Shown here piece after piece: positions 51,979-60,728 of a stretch of 64,000 nucleotides of DNA. How positions within the stretch are numbered: position 1 is the stretch's first letter; each line of letters opens with the position of its first letter. The position numbers and the translations under genes were made by a program. This DNA is from Streptomyces sp. Edi2 (GTDB lineage: Bacteria > Actinomycetota > Actinomycetes > Streptomycetales > Streptomycetaceae): the NCBI RefSeq assembly GCF_040253635.1, contig NZ_JBEJGX010000003.1:5791501-5855500 (forward strand), in the 5' to 3' direction. The notes below the pieces were generated by a model. It saw nothing but the letters and a program-made list of their open reading frames with translations. It was not told the DNA's origin and ran no database searches.

Positions 51979-52020
51979 GTCCATCACGGTGAGGGGTAAT
52001 TACCCCTCACCGTGATGGAC
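51979..52020. promoter_or_regulatory. Perfect 42-bp palindrome
   Basis: Every base from 51979 to 52020 is symmetric about the centre (GGGGTAATTACCCC core), with no spacer. It lies between the HATPase gene and the XRE gene, 55 bp before the latter, and probably covers both promoters. It is the obvious operator for the XRE-DUF5753 protein; extrusion as a cruciform or a terminator role is also possible. Confidence 0.85.
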
Positions 52021-52074
52021 TGGTGTGACCGGCGGGGGCAGACTGGCCCTGACCTCAGCGGGAGGAGGAGTTGC

Positions 52075-52926
52075 ATGCCGACCAGGACCACGCCAACGGT
52101 GCGCCAGCAGCGACTTGGAGCCGAGCTGCGCAAGATGCGTCTCGCTGCCGGCGCCACCACCGAATACGCCGCGGGGTTGCTGGGCATCGACCGGACGCGG
52201 ATCTCCAACATGGAGGGCGGGATCAGGCCGGTCTCCCCTGACCGTGTGCGCACGCTGGCCTGCAACTACGCCTGCCCGGACGAGTCGTACGTCGAAGCCC
52301 TGGTCGACATGGCTGCGAACCGAGAGCGCGGCTGGTGGGAGCAGTACCGGGGCACGCTCGCCGCTGGGATGCTGGATATCGCGGAGCTGGAATGGCATGC
52401 CGCTCGTATCAGTACGACGCAGACGGTCCACGTTCCGGGTCTGTTCCAGACCGAGGACTATGCCCGAGCCGTCTTCACCGCAGTCTTGCCGCCTCCGACG
52501 CGACTCGAAGTCGAACTGCGCGTCGCCCACCGTATGGAGCGCCAGCAGGTTTTCGAGCGGCCTGATCCGCCTGGCTATGTTGCCTTCGTCCATGAGGCGG
52601 CATTGCGCATGAGGTTCGGCGGAACCGGCGTCATGCGTCACCAGCTCAAGCAGCTATGCCATGCGTCGGAACGCGAGGGTGTCGATGTGCGGGTACTCCC
52701 AGTGGACGCGGGCGCGTTTCCCGGGGCAGGGCATGCTCTCCTGTACGCCGGAGGTGTCGTACCTCAGCTCGATACCGTGCAGCTGGACTCGGCCCACGGC
52801 CCGGAGTTCACGCACGCCGAAGCCCAGCTCGCGAAGTACCGCGCCCACCTCGACTGGATGGACAACGCGTCGCTGTCGACCCCGGCTTCGCGGGACTTCA
52901 TCCGTAATGTCGAGCGCTCACTCTAG
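52075..52926 (+). CDS. XRE regulator with DUF5753 (WhiJ-like)
   Basis: The 283-residue protein has a Cro/C1-type HTH (LGAELRKMRLAAGATTEYAAGLLGIDRTRISNMEGGIRP) and the DUF5753 domain (WWEQYRGTLAAGMLDIAELEWHAARISTTQTVHVPGLFQTEDYARAVF to the C-terminus), the architecture of WhiJ. GGGAGGAGGAG before ATG 52075 is a strong ribosome site. It is followed by a DUF397 gene 10 bp downstream. Role by analogy: a developmental or stress-linked repressor whose activity is modified by the small DUF397 partner. Confidence 0.9.
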   Translation: MPTRTTPTVRQQRLGAELRKMRLAAGATTEYAAGLLGIDRTRISNMEGGIRPVSPDRVRTLACNYACPDESYVEALVDMAANRERGWWEQYRGTLAAGMLDIAELEWHAARISTTQTVHVPGLFQTEDYARAVFTAVLPPPTRLEVELRVAHRMERQQVFERPDPPGYVAFVHEAALRMRFGGTGVMRHQLKQLCHASEREGVDVRVLPVDAGAFPGAGHALLYAGGVVPQLDTVQLDSAHGPEFTHAEAQLAKYRAHLDWMDNASLSTPASRDFIRNVERSL

Positions 52927-52936
52927 AAAGGTCATC

Positions 52937-53131
52937 ATGAGAGACGTCAACTGGGAAGAGCCGTTCTGCGGCGAAGGCAACAACTGCTTCCGCCTCGGCA
53001 CCGACGAAGACGACAACGCCTACATCGCCGTAGCCGGCGCCGAGGACACCTGCATAACCGACAGCCGCGAAGCCCTCCGCACCCTCATCCGCGAGATAAA
53101 GGCGGGTAAGGCGGACCACCTGCTCCAGTAG
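52937..53131 (+). CDS. DUF397 small protein
   Basis: The 64-residue acidic protein (VNWEEPFCGEGNNCFRLG, AYIAVAGAEDTCITDSREALRTLIREIKAG) is a DUF397 member with three Cys residues. These proteins are partners of WhiJ-type regulators. It starts 10 bp after the XRE stop. Confidence 0.85.
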   Translation: MRDVNWEEPFCGEGNNCFRLGTDEDDNAYIAVAGAEDTCITDSREALRTLIREIKAGKADHLLQ

Positions 53132-53320
53132 AGCAACTGTCCACACCTGTGGATCAGTAGGGCCGGGAGCGTTCCTGCGCATGGCCTTTCGCTCCTCATG
53201 GCCGTCATCCACACGTGTCGCCGAACCCCGCGACTGGTCGGCCGGCTCGTGCAGTTGGGCCACGATGTGTTCCTCCAGGCGCAGCAGACCAGGTGACCTG
53301 GGGTTTCGAAGCCGCTGAGA

Positions 53321-55552
53321 TCAGCCGGGGAGGGGGATGAACAGCAGGATGCTGTGGTCGGTGGCGGCGGTGTAGCAGGCAGTGCCAGGGAAGGTGGCGG
53401 TGTAGAAGGGGGTGGCGATGGCGAAGACGGGGACGATGGCGTTGTGGATGGTGGCGGTGCCGTTCGCGTCGGTGACGGCGGTGCCGAGGTTGACCGGACC
53501 GAAGAGCGTGATGGCGGTGAAGGTCACCGGCTGACCGGCCACCGGCATCCCCGAGGCGGTCGTCAGGGTGGCGCTGAGGGTGGGGATGTAGAACTCGGGC
53601 AGCGGGGTCAGCCGGAGCCGGATCGTGCCTGGCTGCGCGGTCAGCGTGGTGGGGGTGGGGTTCAAGGTGACGGGGGTGCTGGTGGTGGAGCCGGTGAAGC
53701 AGCTGTCACCGCCGTAGGCAGCGGTGAGGGTGCCGGAGCTCAGGGCGGTGGTGGTGAAGCAGGCCTGCCCCGATGCGTTGACGGGGACCATCTGGGTTTG
53801 GCTGTTGGGGAGGGTGAAGGTGACCGTGCCGGTCGGCACTGTGGTGGTGGCTGGTGCCGGGGTGATGGTGGCGCACACGGTCACGCTCTGACCGCAGGTG
53901 GAGGGGTTCGGCGTCACCGACAGCGTGGTCGTTGTGGGGGTGGGGTTCAAGGTGACGGGGGTGCTGGTGGTGGAGCCGGTGAAGCAGCTGTCACCGCCGT
54001 AGGCAGCGGTGAGGGTGCCGGAGCTCAGGGCGGTGGTGGTGAAGCAGGCCTGCCCCGATGCGTTGACGGGGACCATCTGGGTCTGGCTGTTGGGGAGGGT
54101 GAAGGTGACCGTGCCGGTCGGCACTGTGGTGGTGGCTGGTGCCGGGGTGATGGTGGCGCACACGGTCACGCTCTGACCGCAGGTGGAGGGGTTCGGCGTC
54201 ACCGACAGCGTCGTCGTTGTGGGGTTGGGGTTCACGGTGACGGGGGTGGGGTTGCCGTTCACGGTCGCGGTGAACGTACCGGCGGTGTAGGTGTGGGTGG
54301 TCTGCCCACTCCCGGTGGCGTCCAGGGGGACGGTGACCGTGGGGCTGCTGTCCCCGAAGTCCACCACCGCTGTCCCGTTTGGAGTCCCCCCGGAAATGCT
54401 GAAGGTCACCGGTTGCCCGCACACCGGCGACGCCGGCGAGGTCGTCACCGTCAACGGTGAAATCTCCGTCACGTTGGCCGAATTGGCATTGGTGACGTAG
54501 ACATTGCTGTTCGGCGCCGCCGCCACCGAGAACGGGAACGCGCCGACGGGGACGGTTGCCAGGACGGTGTTCGTGGTGCTGCTGATCACCGTCACATTGT
54601 TCGAACTGCTGTTGCCGACGTAGACGTTGCCGGTCGGCGCCACCGCCACCCCGAACGGGCCCCCGCCGGTGGGGACGGTGGCCAGGACCGTGTTCGTGGC
54701 GCTGTCGATCACCGTCACGTTGTTCGAAACGGTGTTGGTGACGTAGACGTTGCCGTTCTGCGCCACCGCGATCACCCCCGGGACCGAGCCGGCGGGGACG
54801 GTTGCCAGGACGGTGTTCGTGGCGCTGTTGATCACCGTCACGTTGTTCGAGGTCTGGTTGGCGATGTAGACGTTGCCGTTCGGCGCCACCGCCGCCGCGC
54901 CCGGGAACCCACCGGTCGGGAGGGTGGTCAGGACGGTGTTCGTGGCGCTGCTGATCACCGTCACGGTGTTCGCGTTCCGGTTGGCGACGTAGACGTTGCC
55001 GTTCGCCGCCACCGCCACAGCGTCCGGGACCGCGCCGACGGGGACGGTGGCCAGGACCGTGTTCGTGGCGCTGCTGATCACCGTCACGTTGTTCGACGTG
55101 CTGTTGGCGACGTAGACGTTGCCGTTCGGCGCCACCGCCAGCGCGAACGGGCCCCCGCCGGTGGGGACGGTGGCCAGGACGGTGTTCGTGGCGCTGCTGA
55201 TCACCGTGACGTTGCCCGAGCTCTGGTTGGTGACGTAGACGTTGCCGTTCGGCGCCACCGTGATCATGGCCGGGCTTGAGCCGACGGGGACGGTGGCCAG
55301 GACGGTGTTCGTGGTGCTGCTGATCACCGTCACGTTGTTCGAATTGGCGTTGCCGACGTAGACGTTGCCGTTCGGCGCCACGGCCACCGCCAGCGGGGTC
55401 GTGCCCGCCGGGATCGTCACCGTGGAGAACGCCGCACTGAACGGTGCGGCCACAAGCCCCCGCACAGCGGCCACCTCAGATCCACCGGCCGGTACAACCG
55501 GCCGAACCCCGGCTACCGCCGGAACTCCCAACCAACCCGTAGTCGGATTCAT
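53321..55552 (-). CDS. YVTN beta-propeller / Ig-like repeat protein
   Basis: The 743-residue protein has about 350 residues of 42-residue beta-propeller repeats (eight copies of an NVYV strand followed by NNVTVISSATNTVLATVP), probably one seven-bladed YVTN propeller. Then come a PKD/Ig-like domain (PVCGQPVTFSISGGTP), two almost identical 95-residue Ig-like repeats (STCGQSVTVCATITPAP, TAAYGGDSCFTG) and a last Ig-like domain. The regular Cys pairs suggest disulfides and therefore an extracellular site, yet the N-terminus (MNPTTGWLGVPAVAGVRPV) is not a normal Sec signal. GAGAGAGG precedes the ATG. Function is unknown; adhesion or matrix binding is a guess. Confidence 0.88.
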   Translation of the reverse strand: MNPTTGWLGVPAVAGVRPVVPAGGSEVAAVRGLVAAPFSAAFSTVTIPAGTTPLAVAVAPNGNVYVGNANSNNVTVISSTTNTVLATVPVGSSPAMITVAPNGNVYVTNQSSGNVTVISSATNTVLATVPTGGGPFALAVAPNGNVYVANSTSNNVTVISSATNTVLATVPVGAVPDAVAVAANGNVYVANRNANTVTVISSATNTVLTTLPTGGFPGAAAVAPNGNVYIANQTSNNVTVINSATNTVLATVPAGSVPGVIAVAQNGNVYVTNTVSNNVTVIDSATNTVLATVPTGGGPFGVAVAPTGNVYVGNSSSNNVTVISSTTNTVLATVPVGAFPFSVAAAPNSNVYVTNANSANVTEISPLTVTTSPASPVCGQPVTFSISGGTPNGTAVVDFGDSSPTVTVPLDATGSGQTTHTYTAGTFTATVNGNPTPVTVNPNPTTTTLSVTPNPSTCGQSVTVCATITPAPATTTVPTGTVTFTLPNSQTQMVPVNASGQACFTTTALSSGTLTAAYGGDSCFTGSTTSTPVTLNPTPTTTTLSVTPNPSTCGQSVTVCATITPAPATTTVPTGTVTFTLPNSQTQMVPVNASGQACFTTTALSSGTLTAAYGGDSCFTGSTTSTPVTLNPTPTTLTAQPGTIRLRLTPLPEFYIPTLSATLTTASGMPVAGQPVTFTAITLFGPVNLGTAVTDANGTATIHNAIVPVFAIATPFYTATFPGTACYTAATDHSILLFIPLPG
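53656..54225. repeat. 285-bp tandem duplication of an Ig-like module
   Basis: The unit 53656-53940 is repeated at 53941-54225 with very few differences (one seen: TGGGTTTGG versus TGGGTCTGG). Its length is exactly 95 codons, so the frame is kept. Confidence 0.93.
54480..55430. repeat. 126-bp beta-propeller blade repeats
   Basis: Seven to eight 126-bp units, each with ACGTAGACGTTGCCG and GTCACRTTGTTCGA words on the plus strand, code for the blades. High DNA identity between units points to recent expansion or gene conversion. Confidence 0.88.
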
Positions 55553-55561
55553 GACAAACCT

Positions 55562-55575
55562 CTCTCAGCTGAGAG
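55562..55575. promoter_or_regulatory. Palindrome over the propeller-gene ribosome site
   Basis: CTCTCAGCTGAGAG is a perfect palindrome that overlaps the GAGAGAGG Shine-Dalgarno region (minus strand), so the site could be hidden in a hairpin or bound by a protein. Confidence 0.5.
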
Positions 55576-55701
55576 GGCCGCCCAAGAACTCCCACCGGGG
55601 CCCGCGTCGCACGGCGCCGCTCTACACGAACCGGATCACCGCCTGCACACCGGGACAGAGAGAGGACACGCCGGCACTTTCCACGCCGCCGCGCACCACA
55701 G

Positions 55702-55735
55702 GGGTTGCCTCTCTCCCCGGAGAGATGGGCAACCC
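55702..55735. promoter_or_regulatory. Leader hairpin upstream of the propeller gene
   Basis: GGGTTGCCTCTCTCC pairs with GGAGAGA-TG-GGCAACCC, a 15-bp stem with a TG bulge and a 2-base loop, 150 bp before the propeller gene start. It repeats the GAGAGAGG word of that gene's ribosome site. The rest of 55576-55892 has no gene on the minus strand. Confidence 0.5.
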
Positions 55736-55892
55736 ACCGGAATACGGTCACCACCATTAACCCGAAATAACCAATACGGCACCATGCCCTTGACTCGACT
55801 TCACCCGAACAGGTCAATCCACAACCCACCCCGGGCGCGCCGTACGAGAGGACGAACTGTCACGCGATGTGGCCCGGAACGTGGAGCCGAGC

Positions 55893-56021
55893 ATGGCGGC
55901 GAAGCGAGAGGCGGAGCCGCCGGCCGTGAAGGAGGGCGAACCTGACAGGCGTTACCGTCCGCCCGGCAACCTCGTGACGTCCTGCGGCCACAAGAAGTGG
56001 GACAGCGTCAACCATCTGTAG
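55893..56021 (+). CDS. 42-residue orphan small ORF
   Basis: ATG 55893 has GGAG six bases upstream, codons have high GC3, and a terminator hairpin begins seven bases after the TAG. The peptide has a charged N-terminal half (MAAKREAEPPAVKEGEPDRR) and a C-terminal part with one Cys and a Lys-Lys-Trp (PPGNLVTSCGHKKWDSVNHL). I recognise no family. It may be a small cytoplasmic protein, or a fragment of a lost gene; no modification enzymes of a peptide natural product are nearby. Confidence 0.45.
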   Translation: MAAKREAEPPAVKEGEPDRRYRPPGNLVTSCGHKKWDSVNHL

Positions 56022-56027
56022 ATCCGG

Positions 56028-56063
56028 GAGCCGCCGCCTTCCCTGACAGGGAGGCGGCGGCTC
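56028..56063. terminator. Hairpin between the small ORF and the M14 gene
   Basis: GAGCCGCCGCC-T-TCCCT pairs with AGGGA-GGCGGCGGCTC around a 3-base loop (16 bp with one bulge). It serves the plus-strand small ORF and the minus-strand M14 gene. Confidence 0.85.
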
Positions 56064-56109
56064 GCGTTCTGGCTGACACCGGGCTCGTGCCCGTCGTAGC
56101 CGTCGTGCG

Positions 56110-57462
56110 TCAACTGCCCTTGCAGTACTGCCCTTCCTTCCCGATCGCCCGGTAAGGACAGTCCGCTATCTCCAGCAGCCGGAGCACCGCCTCGCGGTTG
56201 CGGGAGGTCTCCTTCGGGATGACGGTGTCGCGCGGGTAGAAGCCGCCGGAGCCGAAGGATGACGGGTACATCTCGAAGGTGTAGGCGAACACCTTCTGGT
56301 CGCCCCACAGCCAGTCGTCGATCGCGCCGTCGGTGATGTACAGGTCGCTGGACTGCTCGGGGGTGTAGCCGTTGGTGGTGGCCATGTCCTTGCCGATGGT
56401 GGCGAAGGTGTCGTGGTCGTCCTGGGTCATGCCGGGGCCGGTGTCGTCGTTGGTGAAGCCGAAGGGCCACAGGACCAGTTCGCTGTACGTGTGGAAGTCG
56501 ATGGCGGCCTTGATCTGCTGCTTGCCGCCGACGATCCGGCTGTGGACGAACTTCGAGACGACCTGGACCTCGGGGGCGGAGGCGGGGGACTTGCCGCGGT
56601 AGGTCTCGGAGGAGGGGCTGGACGAAGAGCCGCCGCAGCAGCCCCACTTGAAGTCCCAGTTGCGGTTGAGGTCGGTGCCGACGCTGCCGGATCCGGCGTT
56701 GGGCTGGCGGTTCTTGCGCCAGCTGCGGAACGAGCCGGAGGCGATGTCGTAGGCGCCGCCGTCCGGGTTGAGGTCCGGGATGATCCAGATCTCGCGGGAG
56801 TCGAGCATCTTGGTGATGCGGGGGTCGGTCCCGTACTTCGAGGTGAACTCGTTCAGGAGGTAGAGGGCCATCTCGACGGTGAGGTGTTCCCTGGCGTGCT
56901 GGTGGGCGGTGAAGAGAACTTCGGGCTCCGCCTCGTCCTGGGCGACGTTCTTGCTGAGCTTGAGGGCGAGCAGGGCGCGGCCCTCGTGTGAGGTGCCGAT
57001 GACCTGCTTGCTGAGGAGTGCCGGGTACTTGGCGACGAGGGCGTCGATCTCCTTCGTGGCCTCGTCGTAGGTGTGGTACTTCGTGTAGCCGGCGGGGAAG
57101 TCCTTGACCCGAGTGCCGACGGGGGACGCGGGCTTGGTGGCCGGAGGATCCGGCAGTCTGCGGAGTGAGTAGCCGAGTTGGCGGGCGGCTGCGGCCTGGG
57201 CGCGGTTCGCCGTGATGACGACCTTGCGGGCGTGGACCTCGTCGATGGTGGCGCCGGTCGCGGTGAGGGCGGTGCGCTGGGCGGGGGTGGCGAGGCCCGC
57301 CACCTCGTACTGATGGGGGAGTTCGGTGCGCGCCGCGGTGCCGGTGGCGGGCCCGTCCACGGGGGCGGCCCGGTCCTGGGCGGCGGCGATCGGAGCGGCG
57401 AGCGCGAGGGAGAGGAGCGCGGCGAGGACGGTGGTCCGTCCGCCGCGGAGACGTGGTCGCAT
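56110..57462 (-). CDS. Secreted M14 zinc carboxypeptidase
   Basis: The 450-residue protein has a Sec signal peptide ([28 protein letters not shown], cut near Ala28), a propeptide, and a metallocarboxypeptidase domain: zinc ligands in TAHQHAREH (HxxE) and the distal His in IDFHTYSEL, substrate-binding Arg/Asn in TDLNRNWDF, and the catalytic Glu in YTFEMYPSS. It would remove C-terminal residues from peptides outside the cell. Divergent from the protease gene. Confidence 0.93.
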   Translation of the reverse strand: MRPRLRGGRTTVLAALLSLALAAPIAAAQDRAAPVDGPATGTAARTELPHQYEVAGLATPAQRTALTATGATIDEVHARKVVITANRAQAAAARQLGYSLRRLPDPPATKPASPVGTRVKDFPAGYTKYHTYDEATKEIDALVAKYPALLSKQVIGTSHEGRALLALKLSKNVAQDEAEPEVLFTAHQHAREHLTVEMALYLLNEFTSKYGTDPRITKMLDSREIWIIPDLNPDGGAYDIASGSFRSWRKNRQPNAGSGSVGTDLNRNWDFKWGCCGGSSSSPSSETYRGKSPASAPEVQVVSKFVHSRIVGGKQQIKAAIDFHTYSELVLWPFGFTNDDTGPGMTQDDHDTFATIGKDMATTNGYTPEQSSDLYITDGAIDDWLWGDQKVFAYTFEMYPSSFGSGGFYPRDTVIPKETSRNREAVLRLLEIADCPYRAIGKEGQYCKGS

Positions 57463-57709
57463 GCGGTCTCCTGTGGGGTGTGAGGCGAAGCGACGGCGTC
57501 AGTGTTGGTGCGTTGGCATGAGCTGGTCAAGGTGTTGTACGGCCAGATGCGGAGCCGCCGGGCGGGCGTTCCGTAACGGATGGTCCGGGCAATTTCCCAT
57601 CGTTTCCGCTGAATTGATTGCCACCTCAGGCCGTGGCGCCAACAATGCGCACGACAAAGCCGAACGCGCCTGAGGGGGCGTCGGTGACATAAGCGGAGAG
57701 GACCCCCAC

Positions 57710-58645
57710 ATGAACAGACCTCTCGTCGGCACCCTGGCCACGGCCGTGCTGGGAGCCGCAGCCCTGGCGGGCACCGTCGGAACGGCCCACGCGGCACCGC
57801 AGCACGGGACCCGGAACGTCAAGCAGCAGAGCGTGAAGCAGCAGCACGTCAAGCAGCAGTACACCGAGAAGCAGGGCCTCCGGCGGGGCAAGACCAAGGC
57901 GGTGGACTTCGCCGGCACTGTCGCGCTGAGCAACTGCTCCGGATCGGTCGTCCGGATGCCCACCTCGCAGGCGAACGACCCGGCCCTGGTGATGTCCAAC
58001 GGCCACTGTCTGGAAAGCGGTATGCCCGGCGCCGGCGAGGTCATCGTCGACCAGCCGTCCAGCCGCAGCTTCACGCTGCTCAACAAGTCGGCCGGGCGGG
58101 CGGGCACGATCAGGGCCACCAAGATCGCCTACGCCACGATGACCGACACCGATGTCTCGCTCTACCAGACCTCGTCGACGTACGCGCAGATCGAGCAGAA
58201 GTACGGGATCAAGCCACTGGAGCTGGCCACCGACCACCCGGCCAAGGGCGCGGCGATCAGCGTCGTTTCCGGCTACTGGAAGAAGATCTACTCCTGCAAC
58301 ATCGACGGGTTCGTGCCCACCCTCAAGGAGGGTGAATGGACCTGGAAGGACTCGGTCCGCTACACCCCGCAGTGCAAGACGATCGGCGGCACGTCCGGGT
58401 CGCCGGTGATCGACACCGCCACCGGAAAGGTCGCGGCCATCAACAACACGGGCAATGAGGACGGCGAGAAGTGCACCGTCAACAACCCGTGCGAGGTGGA
58501 CGAGAACGGCAATGTCACGGTGCACCAGGGCATCAACTATGCCGAGGAGACGTACGGGATACCGAAGTGCTTCGGTGCCGGCAACAAGCTGGACCTGAGC
58601 GCGGCCGGATGCGCGCTGCCCAAGCCGGCGGCCGCCCGTAGGTGA
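57710..58645 (+). CDS. Secreted trypsin-like serine protease
   Basis: The 311-residue protein has a signal peptide ending AHA and a propeptide-like basic/Gln-rich segment with QQSVKQQHVKQQ repeats. The catalytic triad is His in SNGHCLES, Asp in MTDTDVSLY and Ser in GGTSGSPVID. Several Cys pairs (NCSG/GHC, KCTVNNPC) fit an extracellular enzyme of the S1 family. It is likely nutritional or involved in processing. Confidence 0.9.
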   Translation: MNRPLVGTLATAVLGAAALAGTVGTAHAAPQHGTRNVKQQSVKQQHVKQQYTEKQGLRRGKTKAVDFAGTVALSNCSGSVVRMPTSQANDPALVMSNGHCLESGMPGAGEVIVDQPSSRSFTLLNKSAGRAGTIRATKIAYATMTDTDVSLYQTSSTYAQIEQKYGIKPLELATDHPAKGAAISVVSGYWKKIYSCNIDGFVPTLKEGEWTWKDSVRYTPQCKTIGGTSGSPVIDTATGKVAAINNTGNEDGEKCTVNNPCEVDENGNVTVHQGINYAEETYGIPKCFGAGNKLDLSAAGCALPKPAAARR

Positions 58646-58663
58646 CATGACGCGAAGTGCGAT

Positions 58664-58698
58664 GCCAGGTCCCGTGCACGGGGTGCGCGGGACCTGGC
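58664..58698. terminator. Terminator after the serine protease gene
   Basis: GCCAGGTCCCGTGCA pairs with TGCGCGGGACCTGGC (15 bp, one G-U) around a 5-base loop, 18 bp after the stop. Confidence 0.85.
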
Positions 58699-58919
58699 GC
58701 TGTATTGGGGGAGAGGAGGAGGCGGGCCTTCCGTTGGGGGCCGCTGGGCCGGTATTCGCCATTTCACTTCGGGGTGATGGTCAGGATGAGTAGCCCAGAA
58801 CGTGTTCTCTGGGACGTATCTCTGTGGATAAAGTGCTGAGCGTATGGCGCCTCTGGCGCAGAGCTGTGCCGATCCGCGGTCCCGGGACCCCCGGCGGCCG
58901 AAGGGAGTGGGGGAGCGAC

Positions 58920-60728
58920 GTGCCGACCGCGATTGCAGTCACCAGCCCGGACCTCGCGCTGCCCCCGACCGATCGGCAGACCCCGGCCGCGGTCGTCCTC
59001 CAGGCCCCGCATCTGCAGCCGTTGGGCGACGCCCTGACGGAGACCGGCGCCGTCCTGGAGCACCACGGCCACCTCATCGTGCTGTACTCCTCGGCCTGCC
59101 CGCCGGAACACGTCCGCCGGCTGCACACCCTGCGCGCCGTCCTGGAGAGCGACCGGATCGCCATCGTGCCGCTGCCCCTGCCGCCGCTGGGTGTGGCGTT
59201 ACTGGCCCGGCAGCTGCGGCAGTTGTCGCTGTGCGACTTCAGCCCCGGCGTGCTGGCCAGCGCCGCGCGGCTGCTGACCCACTACCTTCACACCGGTGCC
59301 CTGCTGGGCAGCGTCAGCGGCCTGGACCGGATCGAGGTCGATCTGCGGTCCCATATGAAGTCCTGGCTGCCCGGCGCGCACTTCGCGGTGCTGGCGCATC
59401 CCGAGCCGCAGCTGCTGCACGTGGACCGGCACAGTACCGAGGCCGGGCTGCCGGCGCCCGGGTTCGCCACCCAGCTGACGGTGGCCCGCGGCCAGCTCAC
59501 CTCGGAGTGGGTGACCGGCACGCTGGCCCCGGCCTGGCAGGTGCAAGGGGTGCACGAGGCCCGGCTGCCTGCCGAGTCCGCGCGGTGGTGGGGGACCCAG
59601 AAGCTGATCGAATTCGCGGCGGCCATACCGGACGTGGCGGTCCTGCGTCAGCTGGTGGCCTCCGTACGGCGCGAGGAGTGCGGCTGGTGCGGCCTGGAAC
59701 TCCTCGGCGACCGCTGTGCGTTCTGCGCGGCGCCGCTGGCACGGGAACGGGCGGCGGGGGGTGGCGGCTCGGGCCAGGGGCCGGCGGCCATAGGCGGCCC
59801 CGAACACCGGCCGCGGCAGGGGACGACGGGCACTGCGCAGGCTCTTGCTGCGGGTGCTGCGGGTGCTTCGGCGGCTTTGAGTTCGGCTACGGGTGTGGCT
59901 TCCGCTGTGGAGCCGGCTTCCGCTGTGGACTCGGATGCGGCTTCGGCGACGGCTCCTGCGTCTGCTCCCGCTTCGTCGGAGGCTTCGGCTGCAGGGTCCT
60001 CTGCGGCTCCCTCGGGTGCTGCGGATTCGGCGTCCCCACCTGTAGCCGCACCCTCTCCCGCACCCGCACCGAGCGCTGCCCCGTCTTCCGCCTCCGTCTC
60101 CGCGCCCCCTGCACCTCCCCATGCGTCGGCGCCCGGTTCTGCGCCTCCTTACGGGTCGGCGTCCGCTCCGGCCCCCGGGTCTGCTCCAGCCCCCGGTCCA
60201 GCTCCGGCCTCCGGAGCGCCGGGTGCGTCCGCCGCTCCCTCGGAACCGGCGGCCGGTCGGCCTCTCTCGCCGTGGGGCGAGCGCGGCCTCTCGCCGGTGA
60301 CACCTCCCGGTGTGGCCGGGCTGCTCGGCGTGCCGGGTGTACGGGGTGGTGGCCGACCCGGAGAACCGGGGCAGGGGCAGAGCCAGGGGCAGAGTCAGGG
60401 GCAGTGGGACGTCCGTGGCCCGGATCTCACGGCGGGCGGCCCGGGCCCCTCAGGGAACCCGTACGGGTCCGGGCGCCCGGTGCCGGGCAACCCCTACGCG
60501 TCCGAGGGCCCTCGTGCCCCCGGCCCCCGTGCCCCCGGCCACTGGGACCTGCCCGGTCACCCCGATTTCCCCGGCCCCTCCGAGCAGCACCACCCGCAGC
60601 ATCACGGCCATTCGCAGCACCCCGGCCACCCGCAGCACCCCGGCCACCCGGAGGGTCCCGGGTACCCGGACCCCTCCGCCCGGCCGGAGGCCCCAGGTAC
60701 CCCGCGGACGGTGGCCCGAGTGCGCTGA
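58920..60728 (+). CDS. Tad-locus protein with zinc-ribbon-like motif and long low-complexity tail
   Basis: From the GTG at 58920 (GGGGGAG five bases upstream) the protein has 602 residues; an earlier GTG at 58824 is possible. Residues 1 to about 270 form a folded domain (AAVVLQAPHLQPLGDALTETGAVLEHHGHLIVLYSS, WWGTQKLIEFAAAIPDVAVLRQLV) followed by a CxxC-x8-CxxC (CGWCGLELLGDRCAFC). The rest is Ala/Pro/Ser-rich, then Gln-Gly and His-Pro repeats. It is encoded before the Tad genes and I recall it as a constant member of the Streptomyces locus; function is unknown. Confidence 0.72.
   Translation: MPTAIAVTSPDLALPPTDRQTPAAVVLQAPHLQPLGDALTETGAVLEHHGHLIVLYSSACPPEHVRRLHTLRAVLESDRIAIVPLPLPPLGVALLARQLRQLSLCDFSPGVLASAARLLTHYLHTGALLGSVSGLDRIEVDLRSHMKSWLPGAHFAVLAHPEPQLLHVDRHSTEAGLPAPGFATQLTVARGQLTSEWVTGTLAPAWQVQGVHEARLPAESARWWGTQKLIEFAAAIPDVAVLRQLVASVRREECGWCGLELLGDRCAFCAAPLARERAAGGGGSGQGPAAIGGPEHRPRQGTTGTAQALAAGAAGASAALSSATGVASAVEPASAVDSDAASATAPASAPASSEASAAGSSAAPSGAADSASPPVAAPSPAPAPSAAPSSASVSAPPAPPHASAPGSAPPYGSASAPAPGSAPAPGPAPASGAPGASAAPSEPAAGRPLSPWGERGLSPVTPPGVAGLLGVPGVRGGGRPGEPGQGQSQGQSQGQWDVRGPDLTAGGPGPSGNPYGSGRPVPGNPYASEGPRAPGPRAPGHWDLPGHPDFPGPSEQHHPQHHGHSQHPGHPQHPGHPEGPGYPDPSARPEAPGTPRTVARVR

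Noticed and set aside
55893..56021. RiPP precursor (lasso or streptide-like, because of Lys-Lys-Trp)
   Set aside because: No cyclase, protease, radical SAM or recognition-element gene is nearby and the leader lacks the known motifs; kept only as an orphan small ORF.
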